Shown here piece by piece: positions 46,729-56,301 of a stretch of 64,000 nucleotides of DNA (its first letter is position 1; the number at the start of each line of letters is the position of its first letter). The DNA lies in assembly GCF_000430005.1 (NCBI RefSeq), contig NZ_AUCY01000017.1:34070-98069 (forward strand). Direction: 5' to 3'. This DNA comes from Desulfovibrio cuneatus DSM 11391 (GTDB lineage Bacteria > Desulfobacterota > Desulfovibrionia > Desulfovibrionales > Desulfovibrionaceae). The notes beneath the pieces were generated by a model. The model was not told the DNA's origin. It was given only the letters and a program-made list of their open reading frames with translations, and ran no database searches. A program made the translations under genes and the position numbers.

Positions 46729-48014
46729 AACTTGCCCTGCATGGCGGCACACCTGTAAGAACAAAACCGTTTCCTGCCTATGTTACCGTGGGGAAGGAAG
46801 AAAAGGAAGCTGCGTGCCGCGTTATAGACTCCGGCATTCTCTCCCGCTACCTTGGTGCCTGCCATGAACAGTTTATGGGTGGCACAGAAGTACAAGCCCT
46901 GGAACGTGAATGGGCCGAGCATTACGGCACAAAACACGCCATTGCTGTTAATTCTGCCACCTCAGGCCTTATTTGTGCCCTTGGGGCGGCAGGTATTGGC
47001 CCAGGCGACGAAGTTATTGTTGGTCCCTGGTCCATGAGTATTTCCGCCACAGCCCCGTTGTTTTACGGGGCTATTCCAGTTTTTGCCGATGTGGAACCAG
47101 ACTGCTTTTGCCTGGATGCAGACGATGTAGAGCGAAAAATTACGCCACGCACAAAAGCAATTATTGTTGTGGACCTGTTCGGGCAACCCCATGACGCAAC
47201 ACGCATTGGCGAATTGGCCAAAAAACATGGCATTCTCGTTATTGAAGATGCCGCCCAGGCACCCGGTGCCACCCTGCATGGCAAGCCGGCAGGTGCCTTG
47301 GGTGACATTGGTATTTTTTCCTTGAATTACCATAAGCACATTCACTGCGGGGAGGGGGGCGTTATTGTTACCAATGACGATGCCCTGGCCCAGCGGCTGT
47401 GCCTTATTCGCAACCATGCCGAAGCGGTAGTTGAAGGCCTGGGGGTTACCAACCTCACCAACATGCTCGGATACAATTTCCGCATGACAGAGCTGGACGC
47501 TGCCGTGGCCCGTTGCCAGCTTCCCAAGCTTGCAGCGCTCAATAAAAAGCGCCTTTTGAACGTTGCCTACCTTGAAAAAGGGTTACACCATTTGCCGGGG
47601 CTGACCATGCCCAAGGTACGCCACGGGGCCAAGCACGTGTACTACGTGCACGCCTGCCTGTTCAACGAACAGCAGGCTGGCATGCAGGCCAGCAAGGTTC
47701 TTGCGGCAATCAAAGCAGAACTCCCGCACTTTGCCCTGCGCGAAAAAGAAGGCACCAAGCTTGGCGTTGGCTATGCCCGGCCTTTGTACTTGTTGCCTAT
47801 TTTTCAGAACAAACAGGCCATTGGCCACAATGGATGGCCTTTCAGCCTTGCCCCACAACACTCCTACACGCAAGGCCTTTGCCCCAACTGCGAAACGTTG
47901 CACCACGGGGACATACTTACCCACGAATTTATGTTGCCCAGCATGGAAAAAGAAGACCTGGACGATGTCGTGAACGCTTTTGAAAAAGTGTGGGGCCTGC
48001 GCAATGAGCTTTAA
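46725..48014 (+). CDS. DegT/DnrJ/EryC1 aminotransferase
   Basis: PLP-dependent sugar aminotransferase: VNSATSGLICALGAAGIGPGDEV (75-97 region), PLP aspartate D175 in VIEDAAQAPGA, and Schiff-base lysine K204 in NYHKHIHCGEGG. At 429 residues it is longer than PseC and not a duplicate of it. Coupled to pseF by ATGA. It may serve a second amino sugar or a modified nonulosonic acid; the substrate is unknown. Confidence 0.88.
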   Translation: MKLALHGGTPVRTKPFPAYVTVGKEEKEAACRVIDSGILSRYLGACHEQFMGGTEVQALEREWAEHYGTKHAIAVNSATSGLICALGAAGIGPGDEVIVGPWSMSISATAPLFYGAIPVFADVEPDCFCLDADDVERKITPRTKAIIVVDLFGQPHDATRIGELAKKHGILVIEDAAQAPGATLHGKPAGALGDIGIFSLNYHKHIHCGEGGVIVTNDDALAQRLCLIRNHAEAVVEGLGVTNLTNMLGYNFRMTELDAAVARCQLPKLAALNKKRLLNVAYLEKGLHHLPGLTMPKVRHGAKHVYYVHACLFNEQQAGMQASKVLAAIKAELPHFALREKEGTKLGVGYARPLYLLPIFQNKQAIGHNGWPFSLAPQHSYTQGLCPNCETLHHGDILTHEFMLPSMEKEDLDDVVNAFEKVWGLRNEL

Positions 48015-48906
48015 TAATCTCCCGGCAGAATACAAAGAGCTATGGGAAAAGGCACCAGACATTTCGTTAAATGACTTGCCAAAATATTCTAAATGGCCAG
48101 ATCGCCTACTTGGGCTTGAAAAATGGTCCCGACCAGAACGCACAAGAGAAGACATTGAACGTGAATTTGAAATTGAAACCTACGCGCCACAATATGAATA
48201 TTTGACAAATCACCCAACACTAACAGATTTTCACGCATTGCATTCAGCACTATATACAGAGAGCCGTTCGGGAATCTGCTCACTACAAGGGCAATTTAAG
48301 CAATTGCCCATTGCCGATATTTATGCGCTAGATAATGCCGTCATTGCAACCTACATTGCCAAATACCTTCCTGCTGGTGCCCTCGTTGATATTGGCGCTG
48401 GTACAGGACGAACAATAATTAGCTTAGGCGAACAAAGCGACTTTGCTAACTTACCCCTGTTTGCTTTGGAAAAAATGCCTAGTGCACGTAAAATTATTTA
48501 TGAAATTGCCAAAAGAAAAAAAATGAATATTTGTGTTGCAGAGTGCGACCTAACACTCTCACCATTAGCTCATTCTCACGGCATACCCAAAAACAGCATT
48601 ATGTACACAAATTCAGTTATCTATACAGTAAGTCGCCCGGCACACGAGGTGGTGCATGATATTTTACAGCATAAGCCAAAATTTGTCATACATTTTGAAC
48701 CGTTTGTAAGCTACTTCGATACGACTACTTTATACGGGAAAATGTGCACGGCATATCTCAAAATGAATCAATATAATACATCGTTCTGCTCCGAGTTGAA
48801 AGCTATGAACGGTAGTACAATTGAAATTTTATTAGAAGAAGCTGAGATTTTTACTAATAATCCTTTTTTCTCACGTTCCGTTCTCGTCTGGGCACCCAAA
48901 CACTAA
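48004..48906 (+). CDS. Putative SAM-dependent methyltransferase
   Basis: 300 residues with a Rossmann methyltransferase motif LVDIGAGTGRTIISL (127-141) after a 120-residue N-terminal part of unknown fold. No closer family was recognised. The start overlaps the aminotransferase gene by 11 bases. Its DNA is visibly AT-richer than its neighbours, suggesting recent acquisition. It may methylate a sugar of the glycan (inference). Confidence 0.6.
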   Translation: MSFNNLPAEYKELWEKAPDISLNDLPKYSKWPDRLLGLEKWSRPERTREDIEREFEIETYAPQYEYLTNHPTLTDFHALHSALYTESRSGICSLQGQFKQLPIADIYALDNAVIATYIAKYLPAGALVDIGAGTGRTIISLGEQSDFANLPLFALEKMPSARKIIYEIAKRKKMNICVAECDLTLSPLAHSHGIPKNSIMYTNSVIYTVSRPAHEVVHDILQHKPKFVIHFEPFVSYFDTTTLYGKMCTAYLKMNQYNTSFCSELKAMNGSTIEILLEEAEIFTNNPFFSRSVLVWAPKH

Positions 48907-49045
48907 GAAATTCTTTCAATCCAAAAAAATAACATCATAACAAAAGATGCGTTTTGACAGGCTGTTAGTGAATTGATGAAGACATATCTATTTGCGAAAG
49001 ACAATTGTAGCAAATGGCAACCCAAGTTTGAGATAGGTGTAAACA

Positions 49046-50056
49046 ATGGCATTTGATTATAAAGGCTATGATGAAGAAACCCTCCTTGCCCTGTGCGCTC
49101 CTTCCGGCACTGACCTTGGGCTGGCGAGATGGGTTTACTGGACAGCAGAGGTGTATTCCTTTGGTGTTCACATGCGTGATTTTGCCTTTTATCCGTCATT
49201 TCTTCCGCTCTACTGCTATACAGACCATGGCGCAGGGGCACTGCAATATGACACCATTTTACCCCATGAACTGACGCATGACGCTCCTGTGCAGTTTTAC
49301 CACTCTCCTGACGCGGTGGACCTGTTTAAAACAGTCTCGGATAAACCCTGCCACTGTATGTATTCACCCTTCGTCTGGTACAGAAGGAAGAATAACATCA
49401 CCCAGTCGCCTGTGGCCAAAGGAACACTGGTGTTCCCACCGCACTCCACAACCGATGTCCTTTTGCAGGATGGCTACATAGAACGCTACATTGAGCACCT
49501 GAAAGGCTTTCCTGAGCACTTGCAGCCCGTGTGTGTCTGCCTGCATATGCATGACATAAACAACGGTCAATACAAGCTCTTTTTGCAAAACAATATCCCG
49601 GTGTATACGGCTGGCAATGGCACAGACATTCGGTTTGCAGAGCGCTGGTATGATATTGTGCGTCATTTTGCCTATACAAGCAGCAGCGGAGTTGGCTCCA
49701 GTACCTATTACTCCATTGAAATGGGCATTCCCTTTTTCATCAGTGGCGAACCGGTAACGCTTGTCAATACGGGCAATGTGAATTTGCCTCTTGGCGAGCT
49801 AAAGGACTCGCAGATATTGCAAGAAACACACATTTTTTTCACCAGGAACGGCCACGAAATAACGCCAGAAAAAAAACATTATGTGGAAAAGCATCTCGGG
49901 CTATACAACAGCATAAGCCGGGTGCACATGGCCAAAATTCTCTATGCAGCCTATTGTAAACATGGCAAGTTTCTTAAGGACCTGTTCCATGCATTTAAAA
50001 ACGCCTCACGGCCACTCAGGAAAAAGCTGGGACTTGTAAGAAAGAATACCCAGTAA
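49046..50056 (+). CDS. Conserved-looking protein of unknown function
   Basis: No family recognised. The 336-residue protein is soluble, without a signal peptide; it has CMYSPFVWYRRKNNIT and a GTLVFPPHSTTDV segment (about 126-140), then VCVCLHMHDIN and YTSSSGVGSSTYYSIEMGIPFFISG, the last resembling the second half of GT-B glycosyltransferases (serine-rich loop and following helix). The C-terminus is basic. The gene follows 139 AT-rich bases without a clear promoter. A glycosyltransferase or glycan-processing role is suggested only by context. Confidence 0.55.
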   Translation: MAFDYKGYDEETLLALCAPSGTDLGLARWVYWTAEVYSFGVHMRDFAFYPSFLPLYCYTDHGAGALQYDTILPHELTHDAPVQFYHSPDAVDLFKTVSDKPCHCMYSPFVWYRRKNNITQSPVAKGTLVFPPHSTTDVLLQDGYIERYIEHLKGFPEHLQPVCVCLHMHDINNGQYKLFLQNNIPVYTAGNGTDIRFAERWYDIVRHFAYTSSSGVGSSTYYSIEMGIPFFISGEPVTLVNTGNVNLPLGELKDSQILQETHIFFTRNGHEITPEKKHYVEKHLGLYNSISRVHMAKILYAAYCKHGKFLKDLFHAFKNASRPLRKKLGLVRKNTQ

Positions 50057-50083
50057 CTTTCCCCAGCTCCTTGCAGGCCGTAA

Positions 50084-50230
50084 CAGGCATGGCTCCTGCT
50101 TGGCAGCATGGCTGAGAGCCATGCCTATGACGAATTGCTGGCCTGCCACAACAAGTTGCAGCAAATCTACCAGTCCCGCTCCTGGAAAATGACGCAGTTC
50201 TTTCGCAAGTGCTATAAACTCCTGCGATAA
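50084..50230 (+). pseudogene. Remnant of a glycosyltransferase C-terminus
   Basis: A short open frame (ATG at 50108, stop at 50228-50230; no ribosome-binding site) encodes ELLACHNKLQQIYQSRSWKM and then a basic tail. The IYxSRSWKxT pattern is typical of the extreme C-terminal end of bacterial surface-glycan glycosyltransferases and related methyltransferases. A stop at 50081 cuts the frame just upstream, so the rest of the gene is missing. It is best read as the tail of a deleted gene. Confidence 0.6.
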
Positions 50231-50287
50231 CGTACGGCATTTTTCTCTGTAACGGCTTGGTGGTTCCTTGAATTTCCCAAAAATTCC

Positions 50288-51241
50288 ATGTTGAGAACGG
50301 ATGCAGGTATGCAAGTGGAACAGAACAAGGTTGATATTATTGTCGTAACATACAACGCGGCGCAGTGGGTAAGCTATTTTGCACCTGCCTTTACCACATT
50401 ACCGGAAGGCTGGCGCGTGGTGGTGGTGGACAATGCTTCACAAGACAATACCCTTGCCCTGTTGCGGGAGCAGTATCCGCATTTTTGCCTTATCGCCTCC
50501 CCCACCAACCTGGGCTTTGGCGGAGCAAACAACCTTGCCCTGCGCAAAGCCCTGCAAAATAATTGTGACTACGTATTTTTATTGAATCAAGATGCGCAAA
50601 TCAGCGTTGAGGACATACAGAAAATTATTGCGGTGCAAAAAAACAACCCGGAATACCAGGTAGTAAGCCCTGTGCACTTAAATGGGGAAAAAACCTTTTT
50701 TGATAAAGGGTATGCCAGTTACGTGCAGCAAGGGGAAGCTGGTCACATTGCCTTTGACACCCTTATGAACAGGCCGTTGCAACAGGTATATAGTGTGCCA
50801 TTCGTCAATGCTGCTGCCTGGCTGCTTACCAGCACGTGTTTGCGAACTGTGGGTGGCTTTGACCCCCTTTTTTTTCACTATGGGGAAGATAGCAACTACC
50901 TGGACAGAGTAGCACACTGCCAGTACAAAATAGGCATAGTACCCAGTGCCTTTGCCTGCCATAACCGGGAGTTTCGGACCAGTGAACGGGAGAACAGCCT
51001 TTCCCTGGTGGGTCAATACTTGGCCATGGTTGCCAGAACTCCAGAAAATACCCTTCGGTATGGCGTAAAAGGCAGTATCCGCTTACTCCTGTCCTGTGTG
51101 AAGCATTTGCTCCGCGGCAATATTCCGGCAGCAACCGCACGGTGGGATGCATTTTGTATTTTCTTACGACAACTCAGGGTGCCAAGGGCCTACCGAGCCA
51201 TGGAAATACAATTACAGGAAGAACCGCCCCGGAATAAATAA
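50288..51241 (+). CDS. GT2 glycosyltransferase (rhamnosyltransferase-like)
   Basis: GT-A enzyme of the WbbL/rhamnosyltransferase type: VDIIVVTYNAAQW (15-27), VVDNASQDNT (46-55), NLGFGGANN (74-82), and the acidic metal site LLNQDAQIS (98-106), with GGFDPLFFHYGEDSNYLDR further on. 317 residues; an alternative ATG at 50309 is possible. No membrane segments. Donor and acceptor are unknown. Confidence 0.85.
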   Translation: MLRTDAGMQVEQNKVDIIVVTYNAAQWVSYFAPAFTTLPEGWRVVVVDNASQDNTLALLREQYPHFCLIASPTNLGFGGANNLALRKALQNNCDYVFLLNQDAQISVEDIQKIIAVQKNNPEYQVVSPVHLNGEKTFFDKGYASYVQQGEAGHIAFDTLMNRPLQQVYSVPFVNAAAWLLTSTCLRTVGGFDPLFFHYGEDSNYLDRVAHCQYKIGIVPSAFACHNREFRTSERENSLSLVGQYLAMVARTPENTLRYGVKGSIRLLLSCVKHLLRGNIPAATARWDAFCIFLRQLRVPRAYRAMEIQLQEEPPRNK

Positions 51242-51314
51242 CCCTGCTTCTTTGCTGTTATTTTTCACACTGAGCATGGTACAACATGTTCTGTACAAAC
51301 GGAGAACTGCCACA

Positions 51315-53003
51315 ATGCCCGCACCCATAGCCCTTTTTGCCTTCAACCGCCCGGAGCACCTCAAGCGCACTCTTGCTGCCCTTGCTGCCAATGAACTGGC
51401 TAGCGAGAGTGACCTCTATGTGTTTTGCGACGGCCCAAGGAATGTAAAAGAAGCCCTGCGCTGCATGGAGGTGGTGCACACTGCCCATGAAGCTGTGGGC
51501 TTCAAAAGCGTTACCGTGCGCCAGCAGGAAGCAAACAGGGGGCTCGCCCCAAGCATTATTGAAGGGGTAAACCAGGTGGTTGCCACCGCTGGCAGCGTTA
51601 TTGTGCTTGAAGACGACCTGACCACTTCACCCTACTTTTTGCGCTATATGAACGATGCCCTCACCCTGTATGCAGACAACCCCAAAGTTGCTTCTGTGCT
51701 TGGCTGGAGTTTCCCCCACGACAACCACCTGCTGCCTGAAACGTTTTTCTTAAAAGGAACGGACTGCCTTGGCTGGGGCACGTGGAAGCGTGCTTGGGAT
51801 TTGTTTGAACCAGACGCCGGGTTACTGCTCAAGGAATTACGTAAAAAAGGCCTGAATGCAGCTTTTAACGCCAATGATTCGTACAACTACACAGAAATGC
51901 TGCGTGCTGTGAAGCATGGCATGGTAAGTTCCTGGGCCGTGCGTTGGCGTGCAACAGCCTATTTGCATGACATGTATACCCTGCACCCGGGGCGCTCGCT
52001 TGTGCAACACGAGGGAAGCGACGGTTCTGGCAGTAATGTGGGCGTTACCGACTTGTTTGATGTGCCCATGACCACAACCCCTGTTACCGTTACCCCCCAG
52101 CCTGTGGAAGAAGACCCGCATATCAGAAGCCTGGATATGCAATTCCATCGTAGGTTTAGCCCAGGGGCGCAATCTCTTTTGCAACGGCTAAAGCAGGGTA
52201 TATTGCAACATCATCTTGTGCAAAAAAACAAGCACAAAATTATAGACTGGCTCCCACCCGCGTTGTACCGGTTCATTCTTCGGGTAAAAGGCCAGCGACC
52301 TTCGGAACCACTTTCGTGGCAAGGCGATTACCCCAACTGGGAAAGCGCCTGTGCTGCCTGTGGGGAAAAAGGTTCTGACGCACCTGAATGCCAACAACAT
52401 GAAGCCATGTGTCAACAACATGGCGCATTGTGCAACGAGAAAGAGTATGACTGGCCTCTTGTAGCAGGGTTCATGGCTGTTGCCGCCCAGCACAATGGAG
52501 CCCTGCATGTGCTTGATTATGGGGGAACTTTGGGCTGTAGGCAGCAGCAAATCAACCACATTGTTCAGCTATTGCCCAATGTAACATGGCATAGCGTGTC
52601 GCCCCCCAATGCAGGCTTCTTGCAAATGCAACAAGCTGCCCCACAGCCATGCACTTTCCATGAAAGCATTCAGGACTGCTTCGCCAAAAATCCTATTAAC
52701 GTCATGGTATTTTCAGGTATCCTGCAATACCTGCACGACCCTTACGCTGTGCTGCAAGAAGCGCTTGCGTGCACGCCAGACGCCCTACTTATTGACCGCA
52801 CCCCGTTTTTACCAGCGCGCGACAAGCTTACGGTGCAGCATGTGCATGAAGCTGCCCCTTCAGCACTGCGCCCTTGCTGGTGGCTGAACCGTTGTCGTGT
52901 TGCCAGCCTGTTTGCAAACAGGTATACTTGTTTGCCTGATTATCAATCACCTGTAGACCCCGCAGGTTTTTATGGTTTTCTGGCGGTAAAACGTCGGCTT
53001 TAA
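51315..53003 (+). CDS. Glycosyltransferase fused to a TIGR04325-like methyltransferase
   Basis: Two-domain protein of 562 residues. The N-terminal part (1-260) is a GT-A transferase: IALFAFNRPEHLKRTL (5-20), YVFCDGPRN (35-43), acidic LEDD (98-101) and CLGWGTWKRAWDLF. The C-terminal part (from about 330) resembles the TIGR04325 methyltransferase family, with W-x-GDYPNWESA and the SAM loop LDYGGTLG (400-407). The linker holds a Cys/Gln/His-rich double repeat (CQQHEAMCQQHGALC). The ATG at 51315 follows GGAG; the open frame upstream lacks homology. It probably adds and methylates the same sugar (inference). Confidence 0.75.
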   Translation: MPAPIALFAFNRPEHLKRTLAALAANELASESDLYVFCDGPRNVKEALRCMEVVHTAHEAVGFKSVTVRQQEANRGLAPSIIEGVNQVVATAGSVIVLEDDLTTSPYFLRYMNDALTLYADNPKVASVLGWSFPHDNHLLPETFFLKGTDCLGWGTWKRAWDLFEPDAGLLLKELRKKGLNAAFNANDSYNYTEMLRAVKHGMVSSWAVRWRATAYLHDMYTLHPGRSLVQHEGSDGSGSNVGVTDLFDVPMTTTPVTVTPQPVEEDPHIRSLDMQFHRRFSPGAQSLLQRLKQGILQHHLVQKNKHKIIDWLPPALYRFILRVKGQRPSEPLSWQGDYPNWESACAACGEKGSDAPECQQHEAMCQQHGALCNEKEYDWPLVAGFMAVAAQHNGALHVLDYGGTLGCRQQQINHIVQLLPNVTWHSVSPPNAGFLQMQQAAPQPCTFHESIQDCFAKNPINVMVFSGILQYLHDPYAVLQEALACTPDALLIDRTPFLPARDKLTVQHVHEAAPSALRPCWWLNRCRVASLFANRYTCLPDYQSPVDPAGFYGFLAVKRRL

Positions 53004-53034
53004 CAACATCATTCTTGCCAAATGGAAAGAACCA

Positions 53035-54180
53035 ATGCCCCTTGCCAATATACCCTTTGCCAACCCCCATGCGGCGTATGCCGCCAGGAAAGAAGCCATT
53101 CTGGAGGCTATAACCCGCGCCCTGGACAGTGGCTACTACATTCTGGGCAGCGAAGTGGAGCAGTTTGAAAAAGACTTTGCCGCTTACCTTGGCATAGCCC
53201 ATACCAGCGCCTGTGCCAACGGCACAGATGCCATTGAACTTATGTTGCGCGCCCTTGGCGTTGGCCCCGGCAAAGCAGTATTTACCGTTTCACACACAGC
53301 CGTTGCCACGGTTAGTGCCATTGAGCGGGCCGGGGCAATGCCCGTTCTGGTAGATATAGACCCAGTGCACTACACAATGTGCCCCGCCTCACTTGAGCAA
53401 GCCGTGCAGCACCTTGTGCGAACGCTCCCTCAGGTGACCCCGGCGGCTGTTTTACCCGTTCATATTTACGGCCACCCCTGCAACATGGACGCCCTGGCAG
53501 AAATTGCCGCGCGGCACAACATGCGCTTGCTGGAAGACTGCGCCCAAGCCCACGGTGCGCAGTACAAAGGGAAAATGGTGGGTACGTTGGGCAAAGCCGC
53601 TTCCTTCAGCTTTTACCCAACAAAAAACCTGGGCGCCCTGGGTGATGCCGGGGGCGTAGCCACCAGTACAGCAACCTTGCACAATGAAGTGTGTGCCCTG
53701 CGCCAATATGGCTGGAAGGAGCGGTATATCAGTGCAATACCGGGCATAAACAGCCGCATGGACCCTGTGCAGGCCGCCATACTTGGCGTGCAGCTTACGC
53801 ATTTGGCGGAAGACACAGCCGCCCGCATTCGTATTGCTGGTGTGTACACTTCCGGCCTGGCTGGCACAGGGCTTTGCCTGCCACAGGTGGCCCCTTGGGC
53901 CAAGCATGCTTTTCACCTGTATGTGGTGCAATGCAAAGAGCGAAGTGCCTTTATGCAATACATGCAAGAGCACGGCATAGGCACAGCCATACACTACCCT
54001 GTACCCGTGCACTTGCAACCTGCCTATGCCGGGCGCGTATTATGTGCCCCCAAAGGGTTGCCCGTAACAGAACAGATCATGCACACCATTGTCAGCCTGC
54101 CCATGTTCCCGCAATTAACCGATGCGCAGGTGGAGCGGGTTTGCACAACCATACAGGCCTGGGCCAAAGCCGGGGCGTAA
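53035..54180 (+). CDS. DegT-family sugar aminotransferase (FdtB/QdtB-like)
   Basis: PLP-dependent aminotransferase resembling those making 3-amino-3,6-dideoxyhexoses. Motifs: CANGTDAIELMLRALGVGPG (60-79), D168 in LEDCAQAHGA, Schiff-base lysine K197 in FYPTKNLGALGDAGG. 381 residues. It lies 9 bases before the epimerase gene, so the two likely act in one nucleotide-sugar route. Specificity is inferred only. Confidence 0.87.
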   Translation: MPLANIPFANPHAAYAARKEAILEAITRALDSGYYILGSEVEQFEKDFAAYLGIAHTSACANGTDAIELMLRALGVGPGKAVFTVSHTAVATVSAIERAGAMPVLVDIDPVHYTMCPASLEQAVQHLVRTLPQVTPAAVLPVHIYGHPCNMDALAEIAARHNMRLLEDCAQAHGAQYKGKMVGTLGKAASFSFYPTKNLGALGDAGGVATSTATLHNEVCALRQYGWKERYISAIPGINSRMDPVQAAILGVQLTHLAEDTAARIRIAGVYTSGLAGTGLCLPQVAPWAKHAFHLYVVQCKERSAFMQYMQEHGIGTAIHYPVPVHLQPAYAGRVLCAPKGLPVTEQIMHTIVSLPMFPQLTDAQVERVCTTIQAWAKAGA

Positions 54181-54189
54181 GGAAGAATC

Positions 54190-55167
54190 ATGAATTTTTC
54201 TGGCGCAAATGTGCTTATTACCGGCGGGGCGGGGTTTATTGGGTCTAACCTCGCGCGAACCCTTGTTCACATGCAGGCCAACGTAACCCTGGTGGACAGC
54301 TTTATTCCTGAATACGGCGGCAACCTTGAGAATATTGCCGACATACGGGACAAAATAACGCTGAACATTGCCGACGTGCGCGACCAGCACGCCATGCGCT
54401 ACCTTGTGCAAGGAAAGGATTTCCTTTTCAACCTTGCGGGGCAAACAAGCCACATGGATTCCATGACAGACCCCTTTACCGACCTGGAAATAAACAGCAG
54501 GGCACAGTTATTTATTTTGGAATCGTGCAGGCTGCATAACCCCGGCATACGTATTGTTTTTGCCGGCACACGCCAAATTTACGGAAAGCCGGACTACCTG
54601 CCCGTGGACGAAAAACACGCCCTACGCCCGGTAGATATAAACGGCATTAACAAACTGGCCGGAGAATGGTACCACCTGCTCTATAACACCGTATATGGCA
54701 TTCGTTCCACCATATTACGCCTGACAAATACCTATGGCCCCTGCATGCGTATTAAGGATGCCCGCCAAACATTTGTGGGCATTTGGATTCGCAGGCTTTT
54801 GGAAGGGCAACCCTTTGAAGTATGGGGCGGCGAACAGCTACGCGACTTTACGTATGTGGATGACTGCGTTACGGCACTACTACTAGCAGCACAAGCGCCG
54901 CAAGCGTGCGGGAAGGTGTATAACATTGGCGGCGACAAAGTAGTCAGCCTGAAAGAACTGGCAGACATACTTATTGCCGTGCATGGCAGCGGGAATTATT
55001 TGCTGAAGGAATTCCCCGCAGAGCGTAAAAAAATCGACATTGGTGACTACTATTCCCAAGATGAGCTGATACGCAAAGAACTGGGCTGGGCTCCGCAGGT
55101 GCCGCTTGAACAGGGCCTTGCAACTACGTTGAATTATTATACCAGGCACTTGAAAGCGTACTTATGA
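54190..55167 (+). CDS. NAD-dependent epimerase/dehydratase (extended SDR)
   Basis: Nucleotide-sugar SDR enzyme with GGAGFIGSN (12-20), NLAGQTSHMDSM and AGTRQIYGKP (125-134). At the place of the catalytic YxxxK the sequence reads N151-G-I-N-K155, so the Tyr is replaced while Lys is kept; W160-Y161 lie nearby. DFTYVDDCV and YNIGGD follow as usual. 325 residues; overlaps the next gene by 4 bases. Probably an epimerase or dehydratase of an unknown NDP-sugar. Confidence 0.82.
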   Translation: MNFSGANVLITGGAGFIGSNLARTLVHMQANVTLVDSFIPEYGGNLENIADIRDKITLNIADVRDQHAMRYLVQGKDFLFNLAGQTSHMDSMTDPFTDLEINSRAQLFILESCRLHNPGIRIVFAGTRQIYGKPDYLPVDEKHALRPVDINGINKLAGEWYHLLYNTVYGIRSTILRLTNTYGPCMRIKDARQTFVGIWIRRLLEGQPFEVWGGEQLRDFTYVDDCVTALLLAAQAPQACGKVYNIGGDKVVSLKELADILIAVHGSGNYLLKEFPAERKKIDIGDYYSQDELIRKELGWAPQVPLEQGLATTLNYYTRHLKAYL

Positions 55168-56168
55168 CCACACGCCACTTTTGCACCTACTTTGACCATA
55201 ACTACCTGCCACGCGGCATGGTTATGCTTGAAAGCCTGCACGCACACTGCCCGCAAGCCATTGTCCATGTTTTATGCCTGAGCGACCAATGCCACGCCGC
55301 ATTGGCAGCACTCAAGTATCCTTTTGTGCGGCTTTTGCGCCTTGCAGAGCTTGAAGCGGCAGACAAGGAACTGCTGGCAGTGCGCCCCACCCGCAGCCTT
55401 ATTGAATATTACTTCACCCTTACCCCCTGTTTGCCATGGCATTTGCTGCACACGGTAGAAGGCATAGACGCCATTACCTACCTTGATGCAGACATGCTGT
55501 TTTTTTCCTCCCCGGAACCCATTTTTGAGGAAGCGGGTGAAGCTGCGGTGGTGCTTACCCCCCACAAATTTTCCCGGCACATTGCCCACCTTGTCTGCTG
55601 GGGCATTTACAATGTAAGCTGGCTTACATTTGCCAACACACAGGAAGGGCTTGAGGCCTTGGAATGGTACAGGAGTGCTTGCCTTGAATGGTGTGGTGAC
55701 AAGCTGGAAGGCGACCGCTTTGCTGACCAAAAATATTTAGACACCTTTCCCACCCGTTTTAAAAACGTGCATATTATGCAGCATGCAGGTGGTGGCCTTG
55801 CCCCCTGGAACATAGCGGATGCTCACGTAGAAATGTCCGGGGGCAGCACCATGGTGGACGGCGTTCCACTGGTTTTTTATCATGCCCATGGGTTTAAGCA
55901 CATTGTTGGCCCTTATTATTCTTCGGGGCTCCGGGGCTATCAGGCAAAAATCCACAAAGTACATGCACAGGCTATTTTCACTCCTTATGTGCACGCACTG
56001 AACCGATGCACGAACGTTATTTCTGCCAATATCGCAGTGCAGCAACTGCATTCTGTTCGCGGTGAAAAAACACAGGGCCTGCTGAAAACATGTAAATGGC
56101 TCTTGAAGGAATGGCTTTCCAGCACCCTTGTTATGGCTAAAAAAGCCACGCCGCCGGCAGGTACCTAA
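55164..56168 (+). CDS. GT8-like glycosyltransferase
   Basis: GT-A transferase with the metal-binding D-x-D in TYLDADMLFF (105-114), an N-terminal FCTYFDHNYLPRGMVMLESL (6-25) that fits the donor-binding start of retaining GT8-like enzymes, and HAHGFKHI late in the sequence. 334 residues without membrane helices. The ATGA overlap with the epimerase gene suggests it uses that pathway's product (inference). Confidence 0.75.
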   Translation: MTTRHFCTYFDHNYLPRGMVMLESLHAHCPQAIVHVLCLSDQCHAALAALKYPFVRLLRLAELEAADKELLAVRPTRSLIEYYFTLTPCLPWHLLHTVEGIDAITYLDADMLFFSSPEPIFEEAGEAAVVLTPHKFSRHIAHLVCWGIYNVSWLTFANTQEGLEALEWYRSACLEWCGDKLEGDRFADQKYLDTFPTRFKNVHIMQHAGGGLAPWNIADAHVEMSGGSTMVDGVPLVFYHAHGFKHIVGPYYSSGLRGYQAKIHKVHAQAIFTPYVHALNRCTNVISANIAVQQLHSVRGEKTQGLLKTCKWLLKEWLSSTLVMAKKATPPAGT

Positions 56169-56301
56169 CGGTGGCCCACCAGCAACAAAAGAGCGTGTTC
56201 TTTTTCACTCAATAGAAGCGTTTGCTGAATGTGCGGGAAATACGATGATTCAATACCATACTGCACTGCCAACTTTTTTGCGCCCACGAGAAAACGAAAC
56301 A

